64,000 bases of DNA from Cordylochernes scorpioides (GCA_030710605.1 CP092872.1:94200359-94264358), one strand, 5' to 3'. Shown: positions 43,801 to 56,034, numbered from the stretch's first letter. A program made the numbers and translations. Notes: generated by a model from the sequence alone, not told the origin.

Positions 43801-46800
43801 TTGAGTGACTCCCCTAGCCACCGTGGGTGAAGTCACTTTCTTCCTCGTGCGTCTGCCCCCTTTGCAGTAGTCCGACCTCAGCACTCTATTGAAAGATGGA
43901 TTTATAGGGTTTACGATTCACTACCCAACACTAACATTCTCAAGTGCTTTCCAAGGATCGACTACGGTCTGGGCCTACTTAACTTCTACCCCTGGCTTAG
44001 GGTCCCTATACTTCACAACTTTACTCTGAAAGATTGACCTTTCATGTCCTCATTAGAAACCTATTTCAAAGCTACTACCTGAAGGCCAGGGATTATAGGG
44101 TTTCTGAATTACCCAACACAAGCCATAGGATGCCTATTAGGTTTGTTGTTTTAGACATAGCCCCCCTCTAAGTTGTGATTTCCTACACCTTCCTTCACCT
44201 ATTACTCCTGATAATAACTAAAATTTCAGATTTACACTAAATAGTTAATTCACAATGGTATACATTATTCTCATTGGTCTTTGAAACTCGGGTTTTAACA
44301 AGAAATAGTTTGTATTAAAAAAAAAAGGAATCCTAATGAAGTTCTACTTAAAAAAAAAAAGGTTTTTAAATAAAAAAAAAAAAGGTTGAAATCTCTAAAC
44401 TTCTCATTCTATCGAGCCGATTCTCCGTACACACTCCAAAATCCTAGTTAGTGGCGACAGTCTAAGCAGAATTTACACTGTGTGGGCCTTTTCACCCTTG
44501 TAGACCTGCGAAAAGCTAAACTGTTCACACTAACTCTGTCAACTTCCCCTCGTCTCATTACTTCTGAGTCCGCTCTGGTTCTATTGTTGGATAAAATTGT
44601 AACATAATAATAAAAAGAAACTAAGATTTTCCTAAATCATATCCTGACAGGTTGTACAAGCTCTTCAGAACGGTGTGTCATATTAAAACAAGGTTGTGAG
44701 ACGACTCTTAATTATATACTATACTAAAATGAGGCTGAGCCAATTCTACACTAGGAGAACACGAAAACCCAAGATGTCGTCCTTGTAGCGAGCATGGAGC
44801 CCTATCACAAACCCGAAGTGCAAGAACAGACTGCCTAAGGTCTTGTGACCGACTAGTAAGCAGCGGGATGACGTTCCTCGTGTTGAGGGAGCGATGTCAG
44901 GAGGACAGAGTTTCCTGGTATTCCCTCTTATCTGGCACGACCGGTCGGGGTGAACAGTCGCGTCTCGTGAAAGGAGGAAACATCTGATTCCCCCTTCTTG
45001 CTCTAACTGCTGGGTCGATTTGGCTCATGTAAATAGTAACTCTTATACTATATCTAAAATCTCTCATATAACTTATTAAATAAAACGGTGTAAAAACGGT
45101 GTTCTATACAAGGATAAGGTTGTGACAAATTTCTCTAAATGACACACTAATATTAAAACAAATTGTGAAGATCTTTAAAGATGGCAACAAACACTACAGT
45201 AAGGTTGTGAGACGGTATTCTGTACAAAGACAAGGTTGAGACAAATAACACACAAACCCTGAAACATGGTGTTAAAGCTCCTTTCAACACTTAGCACTAG
45301 AACACATGTTTAAAAAAAAAACTGCAAACTGTTTAAAGTTCACCATAACACTAAGACATATTTGCTATTTAATATATAACCTAATATTGTAATTAATAAA
45401 GACCTATCTATATTAAATAGTGTATACTGTTACCGAAACTTATGTAAATCAGCTTACACAAACCCCCAGTGCATAATATGTCTTATTTTAAAAGAAATAG
45501 TTCTATCGAGGCGATATTGCGGTCGACAGCTACGCTTTATACATTAAATGTACTTTCTTCCATCAATCTTTATCTACTATTTACAAAACCCTTTATCCAA
45601 CTTTTTTCAAGTCTTTCTCTTTCAACATCTTTCTGCATCTTTCTATCTCTTCCTCATCAACATTCAACCTTTCTCGCTCTTTCATCATCCTTCATCATCC
45701 TCAACGCCTTTCAACTTACTTCCATCGCATCTCTCTTCAACGCCTTCAACACATTTCATCTCTTATTCATCACTTTATAACACAGTTCAACGCCTTTTTC
45801 ATCATATTTCATCGCCCTTTCATCACTTTCAACACCTCTTTCATCCCTCTGAAGTCTCTTCGAAACCCATCATCGGGATCTGGATCCCGATCTATTATCA
45901 CTCTTAATTTTGAACTACTCTATTCCAACAGCCTATGACCCTTAAGCTTTATAACTCCATATACACTCGGCGGGGTAGTTACCTTGTTAAGAAAACCTAT
46001 AATGTCATAGATCATTTAGAGAGAGAACATAACAAATTTGTGCGAATAGTTTGCTTCAACTATTGATTGTAAGCCTATTAAACTCGTTCTCTTTAGGTTG
46101 GCTCGCTCATTAGTCTTCGATTTTTTTTTCATTCAATGGTCATATTGAGACCACATGGGTGCTAAACGTAAACTGTATTAAAATGGTGTAGTTTTCTAGT
46201 TTTCGAATTATATGACAGTTAAAAAAAAAAATCCTGGAAATATCTCGCACTGGCTACTATTAAAAAAAATTGAATGGGGTACATCTCTGATCTTACAGGA
46301 TACCTCATGGCTCATAGAATTGAATCGCTCATTTCTCACTAAAATATTCACACAGGGTATGGAGGTCTCCAGCGGTTCTATAGCTATTGGTCAACTAAAT
46401 TAATTAATGGCAGGAATTGAAGCTAGTTTAAATGCTCATGTGCTGTTTTGTCATGCGTCTTTATGTCATCTGCACAGGAAAGTGTCGCCTCAAGGACCTA
46501 ATTCTGGGACTAACATCCGCTGCACATTTCAGGAAGTAGTGGTCGTCCATACAATAGCAAGATATCATTTTGCTGCCAATGTACAATGTTGAGCATTTTC
46601 CATGTCGTCATTTTGTCGATCCCCAATCTTCTAGGGTGTTTCTTTAAGCATTTCTCGATGTCATTTAATGCTTCATGCGATCCCGCCCGGCATTCAATAA
46701 GTAAGTATTTGATCGTACCACCTCCAGGAGACCATCCCATTGCGGCCGAATCATTTCCACCCAACTTATAACGCCGTCCATATCGCGTAATTGAAATTAG

Positions 46801-49333
46801 TGTAAAATTCAAAGAATAAGACCTTAATCTCTTAATTCTTTACTAATTTCAGTTGGCTCAACATAAATCTTCTCAATTATTAATTTAGTACAGTGGCGTG
46901 ACATGTCACACTTCTTCTAGTTCTTTCGCAAGCTCGATTAATCCCAGTGAAAGCCAGTTCAGGCGTCAATCCCGTGCTAACCCGTCATGCATGACTTCAA
47001 ACTTGGAAATTATTAGACCTGAATATTTGCAGTGGCATCTGCTTCCACTGAAAGTATTTAAGACACAAGGCTGCCTCTTTAAATCACTGTCTTTACTCCC
47101 ACATGCCTGTGTAAACTTTAACCATGACCTTATCAATTCTCAAAATTCTGCCTATCGAGTATCCTGAGAATCAATGTTCTTCTTGTCTACGGCGGATTAA
47201 CACAATAATTGTTCCCTAGAGTTATCTGCGTCGAGTGGTCAGTCTGTACTACTAATTCTCCACTCTAACTCCAGGATTCCTTTATCTACTCAGGCTGTTC
47301 AAAATTTTTCAAGACAGTTGTTCAAATCCCCAATGATAATCTGCTAAATTTCGATAATTATTGAAATTCTCATTAAACAGACTAACTACACCTTCCTGAC
47401 ACAGAAGTGTCCAGCATCAAGATATGGCGTACTGCCCATTTCTTCATTTGATGACTGTGTCAAATTACAGCTGAAGAAATATACTAAGCATATAACTGGT
47501 TTAAATTTCATGTAATCTCATCATGCCTTCTGCTGGCAAATATTTACTGTAAAATTCAATACTATCAAGATGGTTTTATTTGTCTTCATCCAAAAAAAAA
47601 ATGTTTCAGAAATAGAATCTTGGAAATCTCTACTAAAGACAAAAATTATACATTTGTCAATTCAGGATAACCTTCCCTTGTCAGAGTGTATACAGGATAT
47701 TTAAGATCATATGCAGTTGGAGGCATCATGAGAAAAAGAAAAAAAAAGTCGGTTGCCTGACGCGTCTTTTTATGGTGATCAAATTTCTCTCTTCGCGGAT
47801 ACGCTAACTGGATCTTCAATTCTATTTTCACCTTAAGGCTCATATATCTGGATGCACAGGCTAGTATGATTTGATAGAAAGCGCTATTAAAATGAAGTTA
47901 AGATATTTGTATCCAGCAATAATTATCAGAACTCACCTCTGCTGTGAGAAAATTATATCAGAGCTATGATGAAAAAAAAAAAATGCTAAGTCATTTCAGT
48001 AGACTACTGTAAAACACTGATCACCGTTCTAAATTTGAACCATGGGAAATCCAACCTCATTTCTCATACTGTATATAATAATTTGAGAAAGTAAAATAAA
48101 GAAATTGTAATCAATGGTGCTCGCAACAGAATTCAAAATGATTGAGACACAGAACATTATAAATAATGTCCAGCAAGTAGGATACCAAACCATCTTTATA
48201 TTACAACATTTCCACAAAATATCTATAGGGCGATATGTTACATTCCATACTCACAAACATCTATAACAATAGCCAACTACTTAAGAAACTCTGGCATCCA
48301 AACGTATTACTGTAATTCCCCTAACATAGGCTCCACCATAAAAGTCCGCTATCTAAAATAATCCTACTATCATAAAACCCACTAACCAAAACAGAGAATA
48401 AAAGGCAATATATTCCGTAGAGTGTAACAGCTGCCAAGTAATACGCAGGGGAGACAGGAAGGAGAGTCAGCAATAGAATATATGAACATAGACGCAACGT
48501 TATTAATCAAGACAATAGGTCTCTAATTTTCCAATACTGCAAAGGAACAGGTCACACTTTCGCATTAGGAGAACCTAGAATACATTACAATAACATAAAC
48601 AGCAAATATCAAAGGCTTATAATTGATTTTCTATTATTCAGAAAACACAATAGCATTAATAGAAAATAGATTTGCCCGAAACATATAACACAATATATCC
48701 TAGTACCAGCTAATAATATCAACAATAATATAAGTAACTTATATGTAATAGCCAATAACTATTATAAAACTACTTAAATAATAGAATTTCTAACCTATAA
48801 GATAATTCATAGAATATAGCAAACAATAGTAGAATATGTGTAATACCTTAATCAAAAAAAATATGTCTTAAGAAAACAAATAATATGCAAAACTTTCTAA
48901 TGTATATATATATATGTTCATAGAATCATAATAGTTTTAGCATCAGGCGACGTTATATTTTCTTGATATATTGTATATGTTTCTCCTGTAGAAGGGCGGA
49001 CAAGCTCGAAAGCTCGAGAAGACCAGAATAAAAGATACTCATCCCCATAGACGTTTTACTTTGATATCAGAAATCAATGATAATATTAAGGTTTTGCCAC
49101 AAACAATGTGAATCGTAAAGACAGCGGCGAGAGATGCGGTATACACCGCCTCAACATAACTTTTATTGCCTGATAAAATGCCAGTGAAACGGAAAGCATA
49201 AATTAAAATTCACGATTTATAATAGACTGTTAATCTCAGGATGCGTGGACTACTTCACCAATACTTAAAAATAGTATGGCTTTTCATTAGGTATATATTT
49301 CTAAAGTATAGGGGAAGAAACATATACTAAATT
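40823..49333 (-). other. Interior of element B: no intact gene
   Basis: No retroelement frame of useful length on the sense strand. Blocks shared, inverted, with element A: 42700-43100 (A 32460-32990), 44640-45470 (A 30060-31020), 45480-45900 (A 29780-30060), 47689-47740 (A 27400-27450). Small frames at 40568-40924 and 46510-46812 show no recognisable domain. The rest, especially 48000-49330, is AT-rich. Confidence 0.6.
44448..44510 (-). pseudogene. Coding tail matching 31060-31236
   Basis: The minus strand reads RRSTRVKRPTQCKFCLDC and stops two residues later. Upstream, the same frame has stop codons, so the reading frame is dead, but the tail and its stop position are conserved with element A. 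Confidence 0.5.
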
Positions 49334-49355
49334 CGAGCCCCACGTTGGGCGCCAT
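49334..49355 (-). other. Primer-binding site of element B
   Basis: Two bases after the 5' LTR end, the minus strand reads TGGCGCCCAACGTGGGGCTC. A TGG start is complementary to the CCA end of a tRNA. The exact tRNA is not determined. Confidence 0.75.
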
Positions 49356-51104
49356 TGTTGCGTTCCCGGTTTTTGGATAGTTGAAAAGGGAGGATACACG
49401 ATGTGACTTATTAAAAGTTTCCTTACTTAAGTATATATATATATATAGCAATTTAGGCCAACAACCCCATGTATATAACCCGCAGCAAGACCTTAATGTT
49501 GTATAATAGCAGCACAGCTGTCAGTGATGCACTATCGGCATATGTCTTTACATCATCACATGTAATGCAATTTGTGCAAACAGGATAAATAAAATAAATA
49601 AAAAAGAAAAGGGGGGAAAACTCTGTAATTGATTAAGAGTTGAGCTAAAGCAAGGATCGAGCATATAATATTGTCAGAACAATGGTCTAAAGATGGAAAC
49701 AGCCGCGACACTATTATACAATTTCATCAGACAACCCATGAAATCGTTATTAAATTGGGCAATCTATAAAACACTGAAACACAGACACTCGCGGCAATGT
49801 ATGTGGCCGGTAATTTATGGGAGACTTGATTATTAGTAACATTCCCTTCAAATAGGTAAGAAACATACAACATTTCATTTAAACAGTGGGAATAGCACCA
49901 TAAGGCAAATTATGTATGAAATAGGTAACAGAGGAAACAAGAAAATTTCTCTAGATATTTATTTAAATATCTTAAAATTTGGGAACATGTCTATACTGAC
50001 GAGATATGCTATTTACATAGTAAAATTTAGATAGAGGTGACCTGAAGTTACTTTATAGCCCTTTAGGGCCCATGCGAAATCTAGGTTGGCTACTACACAA
50101 AAGGGGGGGGGGGGGGGGGAAGGCGCTAAGTCATAATGACAAATGGCTTACCTTTTCTCGAAAGTGCCGGCAAAGGTCTGGTCTCCTGTCTGCAGACTGT
50201 CCTTTCACTGCGCGACTCCGATCGAATCCTGCCTTTTGGCAAAGAACCTTCTTTTATTCATCTCTCTCTCCATTTTCATTCGCCGAAAGAAACACCAATC
50301 AAAATGGCCAACGGCTCCAGTATCAATTTCATAGACGCCCCAGGCCTCATCAAAATAGAACATATAGTATTACCAAAACAAAAAAATCTAAAGAGAGAAA
50401 CAGCCACGGCACTAGTGTAAGATTTCAGACTCCAGGCCTCTTCCATCAAAATAGAACATATAGTATTACCAAAACAAAAAAAATCTAAAGAGAGCAACAG
50501 CTACGGCGATAGTGTAAAATTTCAGACGCCAGCCTCTTCCATCAAAATAGAACATATAGTATTACCAAAACAAAAAAAAATCTAAAGAGAGCAACAGCTA
50601 CGGCGATAGTGTAAAATTTCAGACGCCAGCCCCCCCCTTCCACATGGATTGAAATAAAATCCTCCCTTTTTCTCGGGACGATATATATATATCGCCCCCC
50701 CCCCCCCCTCCGTCTTAGCTAAAATCGACACAGGCCCCTTTTCACTTGAACTGTAATATAACGCCTTCCTTTCTCGGGAAGGATATTTTATAAGGTTCAG
50801 TCTTTAGAGATCTTCCTTCTCCATTTTCCCTTTTTTTTTTTTCTGGTCACCTTTACCTAAATTTTTGGTGAGGGGAATATATGTACATATGAAACAACAG
50901 TTTCCAGCTCGGATGTCTCTGGATGTCTTCTTCTTTACCAGGCATCAGCTTTCGGCATGGAAGTCTGGTGTCACCAAGTGTCTAAGTTTCTGGGCAAAAA
51001 AAAAATGGTCTGTAAGTCTATGTGGGAGGGAAGCCATGTATCCATTTGATTTGATTATACATACGCCTTCTGTTGGGGTATGGTTACAAAAACGTGCCCC
51101 AACA
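49356..51104 (-). repeat. 5' LTR of element B
   Basis: 1749 bp, near-identical to 39065-40807. Differences seen are mostly homopolymer lengths (for example the G run at 50104 and the C run at 50695), plus AAATATTTGG/AAATTTTTGG. Confidence 0.9.
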
Positions 51105-52098
51105 AATCTACGCCGAGTATCAATGCCCCAAGTACGTGCACATAATGAGAATAATATATTCTTAAGTTTCGTAGCTTTCATAATTATATTGTCAACATGT
51201 GTTCCAAAATTAATCTTATTCCTTTGTCTATGATTTTTAAAAATAACTCCCAAAATTTTAACAGTTTCTGATGGTTGAATTATTTTTCCATCAAAATTAA
51301 TGGGCAATTTTTCATAGTTATGTAGATAGAGTATACCTGTTTTGTTTGGACTTAGTGAAAGTTTTACCTTTTCACACCATGCTTTGATTTTTACTAAACA
51401 TTTGGTAATATTATACTGAAGATCATAGATGTTTGAACTCCATACCACAAATGTCACATCGTCCGCGAAAGCAATTACTCTAGCAAAACTTTCGTTAAAA
51501 GATAAGTTGAAATCATTAAGTAATATATTCCAAAGAATAGGAGAAATAATACCACCCTGGGGACATCCCTTATTTATCTTTTTTATACACTTTACATTAG
51601 TATATTTAAACTCTACACTCCGGTCTTCAAAGTAAGAATTAATTATTTTTATAAGTACCGCTGGAAAATTTGCCTTGTCCAATTGTTGGAGAATTGCCGG
51701 ATGCCATGCGTTGTCGAAAGCTCCGCTGATGTCCACTGTTACTATTGCCGTATTTTCTGTTTCTCTTTTCAGAAGACTTAATTTAGTTATTTCTTGTAAA
51801 GCAGAGATTGTTGATTTTTCTTGTGTAAATCCATGTTGAGCAGGATGCATAACATTATTACTATTAATATGATTTAAAAGTTCAATATGAATTAGACTTT
51901 CAAAAATTTTACCTAAATTAGAAGACAAGCTTATAGGGCGGTAGGCTTTCGGATCTTTATAATTTTCTTTATTAGGTTTTTTTATAATCATTACTGCTGA
52001 CTTTCTCCAGGCCTCCGGATAATAATTAAGTCCCATACAAGCATTGAACAATTTTGTTAACACAGGAGATATATGATGAACTGCCGTTTTAATAAAAG
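51105..52098 (-). pseudogene. Non-LTR reverse transcriptase, N-truncated
   Basis: The minus-strand frame opens at the 5' truncation and reads AWRKSAVMIIKKPNK, then YRPISLSSNLGKIFESLI (fingers) and VDISGAFDNAWH (motif A aspartate). GCPQGGIISPILWN (motif B) and FADDVTFVV (motif C, F-A-D-D) follow. It runs into the LTR of element B at codon DTRR and continues beyond it at 39064. The catalytic residues are intact, but the 5' truncation and the insertion kill it. The motif style suggests the Jockey/CR1/R1 group. Confidence 0.88.
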
Positions 52099-52110
52099 AT
52101 AATAAAAGAT

Positions 52111-52965
52111 GCTAAAGCCCAAAAATATATTATTTCGAGCATCGATAAAACGATATTAACACACATAATACATTGTGAAAATGCCAAATCAATGTATGAC
52201 ACCATATGCAGAATATTTGAAAGAGATGATGAACAATTAAAATGTAAGCTGCTACAAGAATTTCACACTTATAAATTTGATAAAAATGTAGACCCTGTAT
52301 CCAACATAAGTAATTTAAGAAATTTGGCTTTTAAACTCAATAATCTAAAACAGAACTTTGATGACAATATTGTTATTTCAAAGATTTTAACAATTTTGCC
52401 AGAAGAATATAATTATTTTTGTACTGCTTGGGAGTCAACTGGAAAAGATGAAAAAACTATTGAAAATCTAATATCAAGATTGACCACTGAAGAAATAAGA
52501 AGAAATAGACAGAGCCAACCAGAAGACCGAGTGGCTATGAATGCAACAAAACAAAAGGTATGTTTTATTTGTAATAAACCAGGACATATATCTAAAAATT
52601 CCACCCAAAGAAAATTCTGCAAATTTTGTAAAAAAACTAACCATGAAGAAAAGGACTGTTTCTTTAAGAACAACAGTAAACCTGCTGCTAAAGTAAACAA
52701 AGAACAATGCAGAATATGTAAAAAGTTTAATCATAAAGAAAAAGACTGCTATTTCAGGAACAAAGAAAAGCAACCTCCCATTGCTTTCATTGCTGAACAA
52801 AGAAAAGAATATGATAAAAGATCATCAGTCACTTTCATTGTTGATAGCGGATCCACCTGTCACATGATTAATGAAGAAAAGTTGCTTGATCATCAAAAAA
52901 AGTGTGACGTGAACATCAATGTTGCCAAAAAAGAAGAAGGTATGAGAGCAAAAACTTCAGGATAA
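52111..52965 (+). pseudogene. Copia gag (rest) and protease start
   Basis: It continues gag directly after the duplication (AKAQKYIISSIDKTI...). Three zinc knuckles follow at about 52562-52750: CFICNKPGHISKNS (last cysteine replaced by serine, TGC to TCC), CKFCKKTNHEEKDC and CRICKKFNHKEKDC. The protease begins FIVDSGSTCHM with the catalytic D-S-G. The frame stops at 52963-52965. Recognisable protease continues in another frame to about 53100 (LSKNLLSVS), after which the integrase is missing. Confidence 0.85.
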
Positions 52966-53129
52966 TTTAAGGGGAGACAATGTAACCTAAATGAAGTAAT
53001 ATTTGTGCCTGAATTATCAAAAAATCTTTTGTCAGTGAGCTCAATTGTTAACAACGGAGGAGAAGTAAATTTTAAAGGTGATAAAGTGACAATTTTGAAA
53101 GATGGAAAAAAAAAGTTCTAGAAGGAGCT

Positions 53130-53840
53130 GTGAAAATTGATCTTATATTAGAAAACAAATCTGAAGGTATTTTTCCATATAGAGAAGCTGTTGGAAGTCT
53201 CCTATATTTAGCAAACAAAACCAGACCAGATGTTGCTTATGCAGTTGGTTATGAAAGTCGTTCGATGCATGAACCGACAAACCAGGATATACAAAATGTT
53301 AAAAGAACTATGAGATATTTGAAACAAACCAAAACTTTTTGACTTCACTATAGTAAACAAGATGAAGATATGGAACTTAATGCATATTGTGACTCAGACT
53401 TTGCTGGAGACATGAAAACAAGAAAAAGTACATCCGGATATACAATTTTGTTTGGTAAAGGACCAATAAGCTGGAGTTCAAGAAAACAACCAATTGTAGC
53501 CTTATCCACTACTGAGGCAGAATATATTGCTGCAGCTGAATGTGTGAAAGAACTCATTTATATAAAAGCACTGATTGAAGAACTTACAAATGAAACCATA
53601 CTTGCTAAACTAAATATTGACAACCAAAGTGCAATGACTTTAATGAAGACAGGACAAATGAACAGAAAGACAAAACATATAGATGTTCGATATCATTTTT
53701 TGAAAGATCAGATAAGAGAAAATGTTGATGTTCAGTTTTGCCCAACCCAAGACCAAGTTGCTGATATCCTAACCAAGCCTCTGCCAAAGGAAACTTTTGA
53801 AAAACACATATCTTCACTGCTGCAGATAATGTTTTGATAG
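53130..53840 (+). pseudogene. Copia reverse transcriptase end and RNase H
   Basis: [20 protein letters not shown] is the conserved end of Copia reverse transcriptase. RNase H follows with NAYCDSDFAGD, STSGY, STTEAEYIAAAE and TKHIDVRYHFLKD, ending DILTKPLPKETFEKH. One in-frame TGA (53340-53342) interrupts it. Integrase and the catalytic YVDD part of reverse transcriptase are absent. Confidence 0.88.
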
Positions 53841-53877
53841 AGTAATTAAAACTCTAAAACATGAATTCAAGAAGGAG

Positions 53878-54125
53878 TGTTGAATATACGAATTCAATTT
53901 TAGACTTTAATATTTTATAAAATATTGTCACTGAATAATTATTTTAAATATTCTGTGGTATATCATCATTAATATTTGCATAGTTATCACTCCTCACGAT
54001 TCTTATATATTATTACTTGTAAATAAATTTACAGTTTTGCATTTTATATAAATAAACTATTTTCAATTACTAAAATCGTATGTATTAATTTCTAAAATAA
54101 TATAAAACCTAAAACCATTCTAACA
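53878..54125 (+). repeat. 3' LTR of the Copia element
   Basis: 248 bp, TGTTGAATATAC...TCTAACA, followed by GAAGG. Confidence 0.9.
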
Positions 54126-54569
54126 GAAGGAAACGATGATGTTTGGATTGCCCCAGTACAAAATGTGCAGGAAAAAGTTATGGAAGCCCCAGACAAAGGA
54201 ATTTGAACTCTATAAAGTGAGATGGGAAATGCAAATGAAACTGTTTGGGTTCGCAAATGATCTGGTGTGTATGAAAAAAAGATACTCCGTAAATGGGGTG
54301 AGTGGGTTGGTTACTCCAGGCGTTTTTCGATCGATGAGGCATCTTATAATGATTACAAATTAACAATTCTTGAGTCCCTATTACATATTTATAATGTGTT
54401 GTGTCAATTTTATAACAAAATATTAGTTGAAAGATTTAGAATTGAAGGGTAGGGAGAGAGGAAACAAGGGTGGGTAGAAATACCGCGAAGAATTTCGTCC
54501 TGGGCCAGTATTAACCTTTGGAATGGTTCATTTGAAAATCACGAGGTGTGTTTTTCTGATAAGAAGACT
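54126..54569. other. Flank of the Copia insertion; small frames unclear
   Basis: Across the empty site (one GAAGG removed) a short frame starting at 37789 reads through into EGNDDVWIAPVQNVQEKV and stops near 54211, so the element may have landed in an older coding fragment. Another frame at 54136-54363 is in a different phase. No domain recognised. Confidence 0.3.
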
Positions 54570-55220
54570 GTCTAATGATATTGCTAGGGAATTTATGGTG
54601 CATCTTTCGACTTATTTGACACATTTCTACTTACTATTGGATAGAAAATATAATGATAAGATTAATATATAATGATTTCTAGGGAATTTATGGTGCAACT
54701 TTCGATTTATTGACTACAATTCTATCTTCTATTGGATGGAAAATATTCTGATAACTATATTATGATTGCTAGGAAATTATGGTGCAACTTTCGATTTATT
54801 GACTACATTTCTACTTACTATTGGATAGAAAATATTATGATAAGATTAATATATCATGATTGCTAGAAAATCATGGTGCAACTTTCGATTTATTGACTAC
54901 AATTCTACCTTTTATTGGATGGAACATATTCTGATAACTATATTATGATTGCTAGGAAATTATAGTGCAACTTTCGATTTATTGACTACATTTCTACTTA
55001 CTATTGGATAGAAAATATTATGATAAGATTAATATATCATGATTGCTAGAAAATTATGGTGCAACTTTCGATTTATTGACTACAATTCTACCTTTTATTG
55101 GATGGAACATATTCTGATAACTATATTATGATTGCTAGGAAATTATAGTGCAACTTTCGATTTATTGACTACATTTCTACTTACTATTGGATAGAAAATA
55201 TTATGATAAGATTAATATAT
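54570..55220 (+). repeat. Satellite array, part 1 (alternating 89/94-bp units)
   Basis: The unit contains GATTGCTAGRAAATTATGGT, GCAACTTTCGATTTATTGAC and TTCTA...TATTGGATGGAA. Successive GATTGCT words end at about 54770, 54864, 54953, 55047 and 55136. Spacing therefore alternates 94, 89, 94, 89, which indicates a 183-bp dimeric higher-order unit. Confidence 0.85.
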
Positions 55221-55451
55221 TGTAGCGTAGCAGAAAGGTAGAGTCGGTGATCCGCAAACGAAGAACGTTATTTTATTAACCAAACAAACCGAGGTCAAAA
55301 GAAGAACAACCGAAGAATATGAATCCATTAATGAATACACGCCAAAGTATATATAGGAATCAAAAATACAACAAACACCTATGCAAAAATCAGGCATTAA
55401 AAATAAATTAAAATATTTACATAAAAATGATAAAACTAATTACTCGCTACA
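55221..55451 (-). repeat. LTR of the TRIM-like element (left)
   Basis: 231 bp, nearly identical to 56035-56265. Differences seen: GTAGCGTAG/GTAGAGTAG and AAATTAAAAT/AAAGTAAAAT. Confidence 0.88.
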
Positions 55452-55649
55452 TAGCCCCCCTCTCAAAGGACATCGACCCGATGCTCAGCAGGAGACCTGC
55501 GCCTCCAGTCTACGAGCTCGCGACCGCGTAATAGGGCCAGGGATATCCAGGTCTCCTGGTCTGGGGACCTCCTCCCGGGCCAAGGGTGGTTGCCTCCCTT
55601 CCGCTGGAACTTCTTCCCTCTGAGGACTTGATAAGTCGTCTTCCATCTC

Positions 55650-55935
55650 CGCAGACGACGTTCCCATCTCCGCAGACGGCGATTCTCTGCAGGCGGCAAT
55701 CTCTGCAGGCGGCAATCTCTGCAGGCGGCAATTTCTGCAGGCGGCAATTTCTGCAGACGGCAAATTCCGCAGACGGCAATCTCTGCAGGCGGCAATCTCT
55801 GCAGGCGGCAATTTCTACAGACGGCAATCTCTGCAGACGGCAATTTCCGCAGAAGACGGTATCAACTCCGCAAAAGACGGCCTCACCCTCGTAGAAGACG
55901 GTCTCACCCTCGCAGAAGACGGTCTCACCTTCGCA
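55650..55935. repeat. Minisatellite inside the TRIM-like element
   Basis: A 16-bp unit (GCAGGCGGCAATCTCT and variants) repeats about twelve times, then 21-bp units (GAAGACGGTCTCACCCTCGC). A 16-bp unit cycles through all frames, so it creates several overlapping open frames with the same 16-residue repeat. These frames are not independent genes. A minus-strand frame starting at 56030 (MEILGTDTLTDDLMGGG) enters the array. Confidence 0.85.
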
Positions 55936-56034
55936 GAAAGAGAGAGACCAGAAAGTTGCCTCAAGTCCTGTAAGCGAAGGCCTCCTCCCATCAAGTCATC
56001 CGTGAGGGTATCGGTACCCAGTATCTCCACCAGT

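Larger units (their letters stand above)
39065..51104 (-). mobile_element. Large LTR retrotransposon B, non-autonomous (LARD-like), 12.0 kb
   Basis: Direct repeats of about 1.75 kb bound the element. On the minus strand each LTR starts TGTTGGGG and ends GCAACA. AATC is duplicated at 39061-39064 and 51105-51108. The minus-strand order is LTR (right), primer-binding site at 49334-49355, an 8.5 kb interior without intact gag or pol, polypurine tract at 40808-40822, then LTR (left). The LTRs differ mainly in homopolymer lengths, so the insertion is recent. It is the same family type as element A (same LTR start, same tract, inverted interior similarity). Confidence 0.9.
38315..52098 (-). mobile_element. 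5'-truncated non-LTR retrotransposon in Copia gag
   Basis: Flanked by ATAATAAAAGAT (38303-38314 and 52099-52110). Its 3' tail at the left reads, on the minus strand, as repeats of AATAAA-like units. Its 5' end lies inside the reverse transcriptase. Removing LTR element B leaves about 1.74 kb. A 5' truncation with a tandem A-rich tail is the hallmark of target-primed reverse transcription. Confidence 0.9.
37824..54125 (+). mobile_element. Copia retrotransposon, internally deleted and nested-in
   Basis: LTRs of 254 and 248 bp begin TGTTGAATATA and end TCTAACA (left copy ends TCTAACC). The element is flanked by the 5-bp duplication GAAGG (37819-37823, 54126-54130). Gag is split by a non-LTR insertion, and integrase and most of reverse transcriptase are deleted near 53110-53130. 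A purine-rich AAGAAGGAG tract precedes the right LTR. Without the inserts the element would be about 2.5 kb. Confidence 0.93.

Noticed and set aside
55463-55894. Several overlapping 100-126 residue frames on both strands
   Set aside because: All are readings of one 16-bp minisatellite, which opens every frame.
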